From Bdellovibrionales bacterium (lineage in GTDB: Bacteria; Bdellovibrionota; UBA1018; CAIMNF01), in contig JAFEAO010000006.1 of NCBI GenBank assembly GCA_018266375.1, positions 62,001 to 126,000 on the forward strand: a stretch of 64,000 nucleotides of DNA, read 5' to 3'. Within the stretch, counting starts at the first letter, position 1, and each line of letters opens with the position of its first letter. The notes beneath the pieces were generated by a model, which saw only the letters and a list, made by a program, of their open reading frames with translations, had not been told where the DNA came from and did no database searches. A program made the position numbers and the translations under genes. Positions 16,917 to 24,928 of the stretch are shown here, in pieces.

Positions 16917-17845
16917 GAGTGTGCCCCTTCGTTGGTGGTGAGTTGCAAGAAGACTTCTTCGAGGCTGAGTTTCTCCGGTGCGAATTCAAGTACGCCCATT
17001 TTCTCAGACACCGCGATTTCGATGATACGGTCGCGAAGCTCCGATTGGTTCGGCTCGATTTCGATGACGAGCTTCGAACCTTCGTTGCCGACGGATTTCA
17101 CGCCCGAGATCGATTTGATCGCGTTGATCCCGCCGGCACTCGCGTTTTTAACCTGAAGATTAAAGAGTAAACCTTGGCGCATGCGAGTCGTGAGTTTCTC
17201 GATCGTGTCTTGCGCGACGATATGACCTTTGTTGATCACGATGATGCGTTGGCAAGTCGCGGTCACTTCGGGCAGGATGTGTGAGCTCAGAATCACGGTG
17301 TGATGACCCGCGAGACCTTTAATGAGTTCGCGAATCTCGATGATTTGAACCGGGTCGAGTCCGACTGTTGGTTCGTCGAGGATGAGAACTTGCGGATTGT
17401 GCACGAGTGCTTGAGCTAAGCCCACACGTTGGCGGTAACCCTTCGACAAGTTGCCGATGATGCGTTTGCGTACGCCGGTGAGCCCCGTGCGTTCGATCGC
17501 GCTGCTGATCGAAGAGCGGAGTTTGCCGCGCTCAACATCGTGAAGCTTCGCCGCGTATTCGAGATAGTCTTCGACGATCATCTCCATATATACGGGCGGG
17601 TTCTCCGGGAGGTAGCCGACATTGCGTTTAACATCGATCGCTTGGGAGAAAACATCGAAGCCCGCAACCTTTGCGGTTCCCGATGTGGCCGGCATAAAGC
17701 CGGTGAGGATTTTCATCGTCGTACTTTTTCCCGCACCGTTTGGTCCGAGGAAACCGACGATTTCACCTTTACCAATTGTGAAATTCAGATTTTGAATTGC
17801 TGCTCGAGGACCGTAAGCTTTTGTGAGATCCGAGACTTCAATCAT
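16913..17845 (-). CDS. ABC transporter ATPase (GldA-like)
   Basis: This is a 310-residue cytoplasmic ATPase. Walker A is GPNGAGKST at residues 34-42, the signature is LSKGYRQR, and Walker B is VLILDEPT. The D-loop and H-loop (SSHILPEV) are intact, and the C-terminus carries the extra domain seen in GldA and multidrug exporters. The longest frame starts at 17941. I chose ATG 17845 because GGAG lies about nine bases upstream and the family begins at MIEVSDLTKAYG. It is the first gene of the five-gene leftward operon. Confidence 0.93.
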   Translation of the reverse strand: MIEVSDLTKAYGPRAAIQNLNFTIGKGEIVGFLGPNGAGKSTTMKILTGFMPATSGTAKVAGFDVFSQAIDVKRNVGYLPENPPVYMEMIVEDYLEYAAKLHDVERGKLRSSISSAIERTGLTGVRKRIIGNLSKGYRQRVGLAQALVHNPQVLILDEPTVGLDPVQIIEIRELIKGLAGHHTVILSSHILPEVTATCQRIIVINKGHIVAQDTIEKLTTRMRQGLLFNLQVKNASAGGINAIKSISGVKSVGNEGSKLVIEIEPNQSELRDRIIEIAVSEKMGVLEFAPEKLSLEEVFLQLTTNEGAHS

Positions 17846-17951
17846 GAGTTGATTCTCCCTATATATGTGTCTTCGAAATTTCGATCTCTTTGAACGAAAA
17901 GTCAAGATTTTCAGTATGTTGGATGCTACGCTTATTTCCATGGAGAGAAAT
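17846..17951. promoter_or_regulatory. Divergent intergenic region with 12-base palindrome
   Basis: The 106 bases between the leftward ABC-ATPase operon and the rightward oppA operon must hold both promoters. A perfect palindrome TCGAAATTTCGA lies at 17873-17884. Its position between two divergent transport operons suggests an operator site. No convincing -35/-10 pair could be fixed by eye. Confidence 0.4.
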
Positions 17952-19643
17952 ATGCTTCGGTTGATGCTTTTAAGCTGTGCGTTAGGATTGTCGGCAAATG
18001 CGGATAGTCTCTATTCTAAGTACGCAGGACAAAGTTATGCGTCGTTACCTACTGCGCAGAAAGGTGGAACGCTCTACACGCGCATCTTAGGGAACCCGAA
18101 GGTGTTGAACCCCCTCACGAATAAGGATCTCGATGTGCGTAATCTCCTTGATGGTCTGGTGTTTGCTTATCTGATGCATCCAGATAAAGAGACGATGGAA
18201 TACTTTCCATCTCTTGCGGAAAAGCTCGACGTTTCCAAAGACCGCAAAGTCTATACTTACACCCTTCGCAAGGAAGCGGTGTGGGAAGACGGCACTCCCG
18301 TTACCACAGATGACGTGGAATTTACTTACAACACGATGTGGGATGAGAAAGTGGACTGCGCCCCGAAGCGTGCATTCATCGGCCCGTTCAAGTTTGAGAA
18401 AGTTGACAAGCAAACTTTTAAATTCACCGTCGAAAACCCGAACGTCAACACCGCGATGAACTTCAACGAAGACGTCATCATCATCCAGAAGAAGCAGTAT
18501 GAAGGAGTGACCAACTTTAATGCGTCCAAAGGCATCATGAACCCGATCGGAAACGGCCCATACAAGTTTAAGACCTTCTCGCGCGATCAAAAGATCGAGT
18601 TTGAACGCAATAAAGACTGGTGGGGTTACAAGCTTCCGCAGTTTAAGAACCTGTTTAACTTCGACAACATCGTCGTGCGGGTGATTCCGGATCCGGCTCT
18701 CGGGTACGAGCGTTTTATCAAAGGCGAGATCGATGTGATCGAAATGAATGCCGAGATGTTCGGAACGAAAGTCAAAGGCGTCGATAAAGACAAGTTCGGT
18801 CGCGGGCCGAACGCGGGAAAACCGGTCTGGGCCGAGCACTTTAAAACCGATGCGCCCGCTCCATGGACTTTGATCGGTTGGAATAACCGGAATCCGATGT
18901 TCGCGAGCAAGAAAACCCGTCAGGCGCTCGCGCAACTCATCGATTACAACGAAATTATTTCAAAAGCGTATTACGACGAGGCAACTCGTTGTGTTTCTCC
19001 TTTCGGGTCGGGCACTCCGAACACCGCGCCCGACATGAAAGCGAAGGCATTCAAGTTCGATATCGCCAAAGGGATCAAAGCGCTCAAAGATGACGGTTGG
19101 AAGGATAACGGCGCCAATCAGCTCGTGAAGACGATCGGCGGTAAAGAAGTTCCGTTCGAGTTCACGCTCAAGTACAACTCCGAAAACATCATGCGCTCGA
19201 AGATCGCTCAGATCGTGAAAGAAAACTTCAAGAAGGCCGGCATCAACGTAAAAGTGCAAGCGCTGGAGTGGAACACGCTCACGACCGACGTCGACAACCG
19301 CAACTACGAAGCGATGGTGTTCGGATGGGGTAAGGGAAGCATCTATCCGGATCCGAACCAGCTCTGGCATACCAAATCTTTCGAGAACAAAGGTTCAAAC
19401 CTGACGGGATACAGCAATCCTGAAGTCGACAAGCTCATTGGCGACGTTCTGAAAGAGATGAATTTGAAGAAGCGTTTCAAGCTCATGCAAAAGATTGGCG
19501 CGATGATTTACGATGATCAACCGAACGCATTCGTACTCGAAATGCCGGGCTTCATGGTGGGCGTACAGTCCAAGATCAAGTCCAAAAAGTGGTACATGAA
19601 GTACGACGACGCGCCACCGCACTGGATGTTTACGGCGCAATAG
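17952..19643 (+). CDS. Peptide ABC transporter substrate-binding protein (OppA/SBP family 5)
   Basis: This is a 563-residue periplasmic binding protein. The signal peptide is MLRLMLLSCALGLSANA, with no lipid-anchor Cys in the right place. The family pattern runs GGTLYTRILGNPKVLNPLT, then TYTLRKEAVWEDGTPVTTDDVEFTYNT, then GNGPYKFKTF. The layout resembles the YejA type that binds microcin C-like or murein peptides. ATG 17952 has GGAGAG upstream. The permease pair follows at 19748. The ligand is not known. Confidence 0.9.
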   Translation: MLRLMLLSCALGLSANADSLYSKYAGQSYASLPTAQKGGTLYTRILGNPKVLNPLTNKDLDVRNLLDGLVFAYLMHPDKETMEYFPSLAEKLDVSKDRKVYTYTLRKEAVWEDGTPVTTDDVEFTYNTMWDEKVDCAPKRAFIGPFKFEKVDKQTFKFTVENPNVNTAMNFNEDVIIIQKKQYEGVTNFNASKGIMNPIGNGPYKFKTFSRDQKIEFERNKDWWGYKLPQFKNLFNFDNIVVRVIPDPALGYERFIKGEIDVIEMNAEMFGTKVKGVDKDKFGRGPNAGKPVWAEHFKTDAPAPWTLIGWNNRNPMFASKKTRQALAQLIDYNEIISKAYYDEATRCVSPFGSGTPNTAPDMKAKAFKFDIAKGIKALKDDGWKDNGANQLVKTIGGKEVPFEFTLKYNSENIMRSKIAQIVKENFKKAGINVKVQALEWNTLTTDVDNRNYEAMVFGWGKGSIYPDPNQLWHTKSFENKGSNLTGYSNPEVDKLIGDVLKEMNLKKRFKLMQKIGAMIYDDQPNAFVLEMPGFMVGVQSKIKSKKWYMKYDDAPPHWMFTAQ

Positions 19644-19747
19644 ACTTCGGACGGATTTGATATGATCAAAACGTCAGAGCGTTGACGTGACCAAGTAGCG
19701 GTTTCCGACGCTTACTCCTTTGGGGTTTTGTGTATAATTAAACACAC
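19644..19747. promoter_or_regulatory. Gap between oppA and oppB with two inverted repeats
   Basis: A perfect inverted repeat ACGTCA-gagcgt-TGACGT lies at 19671-19688. A second, TGTGT-ataattaa-ACACA, sits at 19729-19746 immediately before the oppB ATG and contains a TATAAT (19733-19738). These could be a processing hairpin and a local promoter or operator. No clear terminator T-run is present, so read-through from oppA remains likely. Confidence 0.35.
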
Positions 19748-20782
19748 ATGTTCCGCTATCTCGTACGGCGCCTGCTCACCATGATCCCGATGTTCTTTCT
19801 GATGACATCGGTTTATTTTGCGGTTCAGAATTACCTACCCGGCGGTCCGGTGCAGGAAATGCTCTCGCGTATTCAATACGGCGGCGGCGAGGGCGGCGGT
19901 CGTACGATGAACGTCGACGACATCGCCAAGCTCAAGGCGGAACTCGAAAGACAATATGGGCTCGATAAACCGATTCCCGTTCGATACTGGAACTGGCTCA
20001 AAAAAATTTCCGTACTCGATTTCGGTGACTCGATGACGACTCGCGAACCCGCGCTGAAAACCATCGCGGAACGCGTGCCGGTATCGATGGGCTTCGGAAT
20101 TCCGGGATTTTTCTTGACGTACTTTGTTTGCATCGTGCTCGGGATGGTCAAAGCGCTCAAAGACGGTACGAGGTTCGATGTGAGTAGCTCCGTCGTGCTC
20201 TTTGTCGCCTATAGCATTCCCGCATTGGTGCTTTCGGTCGTATTCCTGCTTGTGCTTTGTACCGACCGGGTTTTGCCCGGGGGAGCTCTCTTTCCGTTGG
20301 GTGGGGCCCGTTCCGATGATTGGGATACTTTCACGACTCTGCAAAAAATTTGGGACTATTCAAAGCACATGTTTTTGCCGGTGTGCGCTTCGTTGCTGGG
20401 TGGATTTACCTTTCTCACGATGCTCATGAAAAACTCGCTCCTCGACGTATTGAGCGCCGATTTTATCCGTACCGCCCGCGCGAAAGGTTTGTCCGAGAAG
20501 CGAGTGATCTTCAAACACGCGCTTAGGAACGCGATCCTGCCCCTGATGGTGGGGATCGGCGGGTTCCTCTCGGCGTTCGTCGCGGGCTCGATCGTGATTG
20601 AGTCGGTATTCGGGCTGCCGGGCATGGGCCGGTTGCTGATCGAGAGTCTGACCTCGCGCGATTACAACGTGCTGATGGGTGTGGCCGTGATTCAATCCGG
20701 CATCGTCATGTTCGGTCAGTTGGTGAGCGACGTCGCTTACGTGCTTGTCGATCCGAGAATTGATTTCGAGGGAAGAGGGTAA
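19748..20782 (+). CDS. Peptide ABC transporter permease, OppB/YejB type
   Basis: This is a 344-residue inner-membrane permease. The first helix (9-27) is followed by QNYLPGGPVQEML and a glycine-rich insertion (GGGEGGGR) typical of the YejB subgroup rather than classical OppB. The coupling loop is IRTARAKGLSEKRVIFKHALRN, and the end VLVDPRIDFEG is standard. It follows the binding protein gene and precedes its partner permease by one base. It is a paralogue of the 4631-5557 permease. Confidence 0.92.
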   Translation: MFRYLVRRLLTMIPMFFLMTSVYFAVQNYLPGGPVQEMLSRIQYGGGEGGGRTMNVDDIAKLKAELERQYGLDKPIPVRYWNWLKKISVLDFGDSMTTREPALKTIAERVPVSMGFGIPGFFLTYFVCIVLGMVKALKDGTRFDVSSSVVLFVAYSIPALVLSVVFLLVLCTDRVLPGGALFPLGGARSDDWDTFTTLQKIWDYSKHMFLPVCASLLGGFTFLTMLMKNSLLDVLSADFIRTARAKGLSEKRVIFKHALRNAILPLMVGIGGFLSAFVAGSIVIESVFGLPGMGRLLIESLTSRDYNVLMGVAVIQSGIVMFGQLVSDVAYVLVDPRIDFEGRG

Positions 20783-20783
20783 C

Positions 20784-21800
20784 ATGGCTTTTTCTCTCGC
20801 CAATTTTTTTAGTCCCCTGACTCTTCGCCGATGGAAAGGGTTTTTCCGCCAAAAGCGCGCTTGGGTCGGACTCATCGGTTTTAGTTTTGTTTTCATTATC
20901 TCGATGACCGCCGAGGTCTGGTCAAATAGCCGGCCGATCCTGATTAAGTATCAAGGCAATTGGTACTTTCCGGCTGCGGTAAATTACTCAGCGGCAAAGT
21001 TCGGCGTCACTGACTCGTTCGTGGTGGACTATCGTGAGCTCGCCCAAAAAGAAGGCGTGTGGGCGGTGTTCCCGCCGAATCCTTGGGATCCGCTCGAGCA
21101 GACGTCCGAAGTCATGGCTAAGCCGTCGGCGATGCACTGGTTAGGCACGGACTCTCTCGGCCGCGACGTGACTGCGCGTTTGATTTACGGCACTCGAGTG
21201 TCGCTCTCTTACGGGTTGATGTTCTGGCTACTGAGCTTTTTGATTGGGGTGACCGTGGGCTGCGTGCAAGGTTACTTTGCCGGGAATATGGATTTCTATA
21301 CCGAGCGCTTAAAAGAGTTGATTGAGATCCTTCCGTTTTTGTCGGTGGTGATCCTGGTCAACGGGCTCATGAAGTCGGACTCGTTTTGGGTCACGCTCAT
21401 GGTGGTCGTGCTTTTTTCTTGGGCGGGTGTTTCGTCGCAATTGCGGGCGCAGGTCTTAAGTATCCGCAATCGCGAGTACTGCGAAGCCGCACGCGCAGCG
21501 GGCGCGGGCCATCGCAGAATTATCTTCACGCACATTCTCCCGAACGCGATTACGCCGATCTTAACCTTGACGCCGTTTGCGGTGTCGGGCGGGATCGCGA
21601 CTCTCGCGATTTTGGATTATTTGGGCTTCGGTCTTTCGCCGCCGACGCCGAGTTTAGGCGAGCTTCTCCAACAGGGTCGCACTTACATCCAAAACGCCGT
21701 TTGGCTTTTGATTACTCCGACCGTGGCGCTCTCTTGGATGCTCATCTCGATCAACTTGATCGGTGAGTCGCTGCGCGAAGCGTTTGATCCTCGTCGCTGA
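20784..21800 (+). CDS. Peptide ABC transporter permease, OppC/YejE type
   Basis: This is a 338-residue inner-membrane permease. After one N-terminal helix it has a long periplasmic insertion (about residues 45-115) before WLGTDSLGRDVTARLIYGTR, as in YejE. The core contains the EAARAAGAGHRRIIFTHILPN coupling loop and ends GESLREAFDPRR. The start ATG 20784 has a good GGAAGAGGG upstream, two bases after the previous stop. No ATP-binding gene follows. Confidence 0.92.
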   Translation: MAFSLANFFSPLTLRRWKGFFRQKRAWVGLIGFSFVFIISMTAEVWSNSRPILIKYQGNWYFPAAVNYSAAKFGVTDSFVVDYRELAQKEGVWAVFPPNPWDPLEQTSEVMAKPSAMHWLGTDSLGRDVTARLIYGTRVSLSYGLMFWLLSFLIGVTVGCVQGYFAGNMDFYTERLKELIEILPFLSVVILVNGLMKSDSFWVTLMVVVLFSWAGVSSQLRAQVLSIRNREYCEAARAAGAGHRRIIFTHILPNAITPILTLTPFAVSGGIATLAILDYLGFGLSPPTPSLGELLQQGRTYIQNAVWLLITPTVALSWMLISINLIGESLREAFDPRR

Positions 21801-21943
21801 GGTATCTCCTGTTCGACGTAGGTCTTATCGTATTCTTTCTATGAGCGGAAATTCGTAGTTTTCACAGGGCGATCAATTTGATTCATGTTGCTTTAGGTCG
21901 CAAGAGTCCGAAGTAGCGGCGACATGTGCTATTTAGGTAGATT

Positions 21944-21966
21944 TATTACACTTAATTGGTGTAATA
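21944..21966. promoter_or_regulatory. Perfect 8-base dyad upstream of the 960-residue protein
   Basis: TATTACAC and GTGTAATA flank a 7-base AT-rich spacer, about 60 bases before the next start codon. The strict symmetry, AT-rich spacer and place in a 225-base gap suggest a dimeric repressor or activator site rather than a terminator, because no T-run follows. The rest of the gap (21801-22025) holds nothing else I can identify. Confidence 0.45.
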
Positions 21967-22025
21967 TACAGAACACTATGAATACTTGTAAGATGCTGTT
22001 TGGTACCGATTGGCAAGGTAGTTAG

Positions 22026-24908
22026 ATGAAGGCGTTATGCAGGATTTCGGTTGTTCTCGCCATTGTTGCAAGCGCATTTGCAGCGCGTGCCGAAAACCCC
22101 TGCGAGAAGATCTGGAACCTAAGCGTCGGTGATCACCGGGTGATCAGCGAGTTCTCGACCGAGAATTCCCGTTTTGCGGATGAGGGCAAAAAAATCGTCT
22201 CCGTTGCGGTATCGGGCGAGGATAGCCACGATTTTCTAGTCGTCACTCAACCCGGCACGACCGAAGAAAAAATCATTGATCCTTTCCCGGCTCGCGTCTA
22301 TCCGGGAACCGAAGTCCGTCTGTCCGCGGATGGCAACTATGCGGTCTTTATTCCTCCGGCAAAATTTCAAACTCAGCCGTCCGTCTATGACGTACAAGCC
22401 GACAGTTTCCGTAAGCTGAAGGAGTTTGCCAAGGCGTCGGATGTTTGGATTGTCAAAAACTCTCGCTATGTGATCGCAAAACTCCCGGATATGTCGGTCG
22501 GTGTCTATAGTATGGAGACGGATCGCATATCGATAGCCAAAGTCTTTAAAGATGATTGGGATTTGAACGAGATGGGAATATCGGATCAAGTCCTATTGAG
22601 TGCCGACAATGGATACAGCCGTATTCTGAATTTGGATACATTAGTTTCGACCAAAGTAGAGCTCTCGAGCCGCGTGATGCGTTCGCAAAGCTCGCTCGAC
22701 GGACAGACGCTCCTTCTTTACGGTGAGTTCGATCAAGACCGTGAAAACCTATATGTATACCAGGCTCAAAACAAAGCGGCGAAGGAAGTGAAACTCGATT
22801 CGCCGACCGAGGTGCAGCTTCTTCCGAGTGGTCGTGCGCTCTTGTATGTTCAGAAATCAAATCTTCGTGCTTTGAGATTGCTCGATCTTGAAAATGGCTC
22901 CGACGTCGCGATCAGCTCTAACTACGGCGATGGGTATAGCGTCTCTCTCGATGGGTCGAACATCTTAGTCCGTGGTCAGGATCAGAGCCTCCAGCTTTAC
23001 AACGCTTATTCTAAACAAGCGACGCCTTTGAATCTCGGGCATGGCGCTCAAGTGATCGAGTTCTTCTTCGGAAAATACGGCCAAAGCGCTTATTTGCAAT
23101 ACAGCCGTGACAGTAAACTCTACTTTGGGATTTACTCGGTCATCTCTCGCTCAACTCGAGAGTACGAGGTTCCGTTCAATTCGATACCTGTAGTATCAAG
23201 CGACGAACGCCGAGTCCTGTTTTCATTCGCGGATCTTGACGAGTTTCGTGGTGGCACGACGGTGCTTTACGACTTAAAGGAACTTTCGGTGCAAACACGG
23301 ACGGGCAGAATCGCCCGCTCTAAACTCGAAAATCACTTCAGCAAACTCGCCAAACCCGGACAATTCAAGGTGGCTACTAACTTAAACGAGGTTTTATACT
23401 TCTTCCAGTCGGGTGCGTTTAAGAAGCATCGTGTGCTCGCGCAGAAAATTTTGATGAACGTGCTGTCCGAGTCAATCGGCTTATACGAATCAATCATCGC
23501 GAGATATCCGGAGTTCACCCAAGACGGCGGCTTCTTCGCGGATGCGGAACGTTCAGTTATTCCGGAAATTTGGAAGAAGGGAGTAAAACGTTACTTGGAT
23601 TACTTTGTCGCCGCTCGTGCGAACGCGGATTCCATCGTCGAGAGCGTGAAGTACGTTCGTCCGGTGCATAATTATGTTGCATGGATGTCGGGTGATCGGC
23701 TTGATTTCTACGCCGATGCATTAACCGAAGCGATGGCGGATGCCGCAGTGAAGGTCGACTTTAAAGACGAATTTAAATCCGAGATTTATAAACTTTGCGA
23801 AGAATACATCTACCCGATTTTCTGGATTCCTTATCATACGGTGGTCGATCATCCGTATGCGCGCCATCCCTACCAAGTGAGCCGTACCTTCTTTGCCTCG
23901 GAACCCATCAATGGCGATCCGAGCACGAAGACCAAATATGGATTTTATGCGAAACATTTCGACGATATCATCATTCCAAAGGATGCAAAGCCGGGTGATG
24001 TGATCAAAAAAAACGAAAAGCTTACCATGACTGTCGGCAAGGACGTGTATGAGTCGACGTGGGATATCGTGGTTCAGGCCGAGTCGATTGATCCGGTGAC
24101 GCCGGAGTTGAAAAGCTTCTCGCTCGCCAAATATCGCAAGGACGGAGTACTCTCCGGCACCGTGATGGTCGGATCGAACCTGGCGGCCGAAGACGCGAGC
24201 ACGATTGCAGCTTACCTGAAGTTTTTCCGTAAGGCGGGCTATGTGCAAGATCGTCCGAGGAGCGTACACGACCTGAAAGCGTTTTTTAGAGAGCAGGTTA
24301 TTACGGGTAAAATGGATTACATCGTGTTCGAAGCTCACTCCGATGGAGACGCTACTAACGTGATTCGGATCAATACGCGAGATAAGATTCTGACCTTGAA
24401 TCGCAACAAACGCGGAAAGATGGAGACGGTTAATATCATCGTGCCGTCGGGCAAGCCCCTCGACAATTATACCGACCCGGCCCGCACGGCGCTGGTGAGC
24501 AATCAAGAGCTCGCGGAGTGGGTAAAAGTGCGCACTGACGCCGGATTCCCGCCGATTTTGATTATTCGCACCAACTGCTGGTCGGTGAGTAAGATGGTTA
24601 ACGAGATCGAAGCCGTGAACTCAACCGGATTGCAAGAAATCGCATCTCTGACGCCGGTTACATTTTTTGACAACACCAAGGACAATGCCGAGGTGATTCT
24701 CCTCAATAACTTCTTTACCGGAAAACTGTTCCGCAAGTATCGCGAGCAGTTGATGCGCAACGCTTCGTATGCGCACAAGATCGGCAACAACTTTATTTTT
24801 CCGGACGATGAAGACTTCCAGCATTACATCCGCGACGTGATCAAGCCGGTATTGCGGATTACTCATCCTTTGACTAAAAACGGAAAGCCGTACGCGATCG
24901 ATGAGTAA
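22026..24908 (+). CDS. Large secreted protein, propeller-like N-terminus and caspase-like C-terminus
   Basis: This is a 960-residue protein with a signal peptide (residues 1-22). About residues 30-420 consist of short beta-rich repeats such as DVWIVKNSRYVIAKL and LLPSGRALLYVQKSNLRAL, like a WD40 or bacterial propeller. A helical middle part (about 430-620) follows. The C-terminal part looks like a clan CD peptidase. A strand-His pattern (DYIVFEAHSDGDA, His771) is followed about 80 residues later by a strand-Cys pattern (ILIIRTNCWSV, Cys851). A helix with DLKAFFREQV precedes the His strand, as in caspases and gingipains. No named family is recognised, and the peptidase idea is inference. Codon use looks like that of its neighbours. 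Confidence 0.7.
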   Translation: MKALCRISVVLAIVASAFAARAENPCEKIWNLSVGDHRVISEFSTENSRFADEGKKIVSVAVSGEDSHDFLVVTQPGTTEEKIIDPFPARVYPGTEVRLSADGNYAVFIPPAKFQTQPSVYDVQADSFRKLKEFAKASDVWIVKNSRYVIAKLPDMSVGVYSMETDRISIAKVFKDDWDLNEMGISDQVLLSADNGYSRILNLDTLVSTKVELSSRVMRSQSSLDGQTLLLYGEFDQDRENLYVYQAQNKAAKEVKLDSPTEVQLLPSGRALLYVQKSNLRALRLLDLENGSDVAISSNYGDGYSVSLDGSNILVRGQDQSLQLYNAYSKQATPLNLGHGAQVIEFFFGKYGQSAYLQYSRDSKLYFGIYSVISRSTREYEVPFNSIPVVSSDERRVLFSFADLDEFRGGTTVLYDLKELSVQTRTGRIARSKLENHFSKLAKPGQFKVATNLNEVLYFFQSGAFKKHRVLAQKILMNVLSESIGLYESIIARYPEFTQDGGFFADAERSVIPEIWKKGVKRYLDYFVAARANADSIVESVKYVRPVHNYVAWMSGDRLDFYADALTEAMADAAVKVDFKDEFKSEIYKLCEEYIYPIFWIPYHTVVDHPYARHPYQVSRTFFASEPINGDPSTKTKYGFYAKHFDDIIIPKDAKPGDVIKKNEKLTMTVGKDVYESTWDIVVQAESIDPVTPELKSFSLAKYRKDGVLSGTVMVGSNLAAEDASTIAAYLKFFRKAGYVQDRPRSVHDLKAFFREQVITGKMDYIVFEAHSDGDATNVIRINTRDKILTLNRNKRGKMETVNIIVPSGKPLDNYTDPARTALVSNQELAEWVKVRTDAGFPPILIIRTNCWSVSKMVNEIEAVNSTGLQEIASLTPVTFFDNTKDNAEVILLNNFFTGKLFRKYREQLMRNASYAHKIGNNFIFPDDEDFQHYIRDVIKPVLRITHPLTKNGKPYAIDE

Positions 24909-24928
24909 GCAGTGCGCCTGGAAATGGC

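Noticed and set aside
18087-18935. 282-codon antisense frame in the oppA-like gene
   Set aside because: The plus-strand frame fits the SBP family. The antisense product has no domain.
23721-24506. 261-codon antisense frame in the large secreted protein gene
   Set aside because: No recognisable domain and it mirrors the coding strand's codon pattern. The plus-strand frame has the signal peptide and motif pattern.
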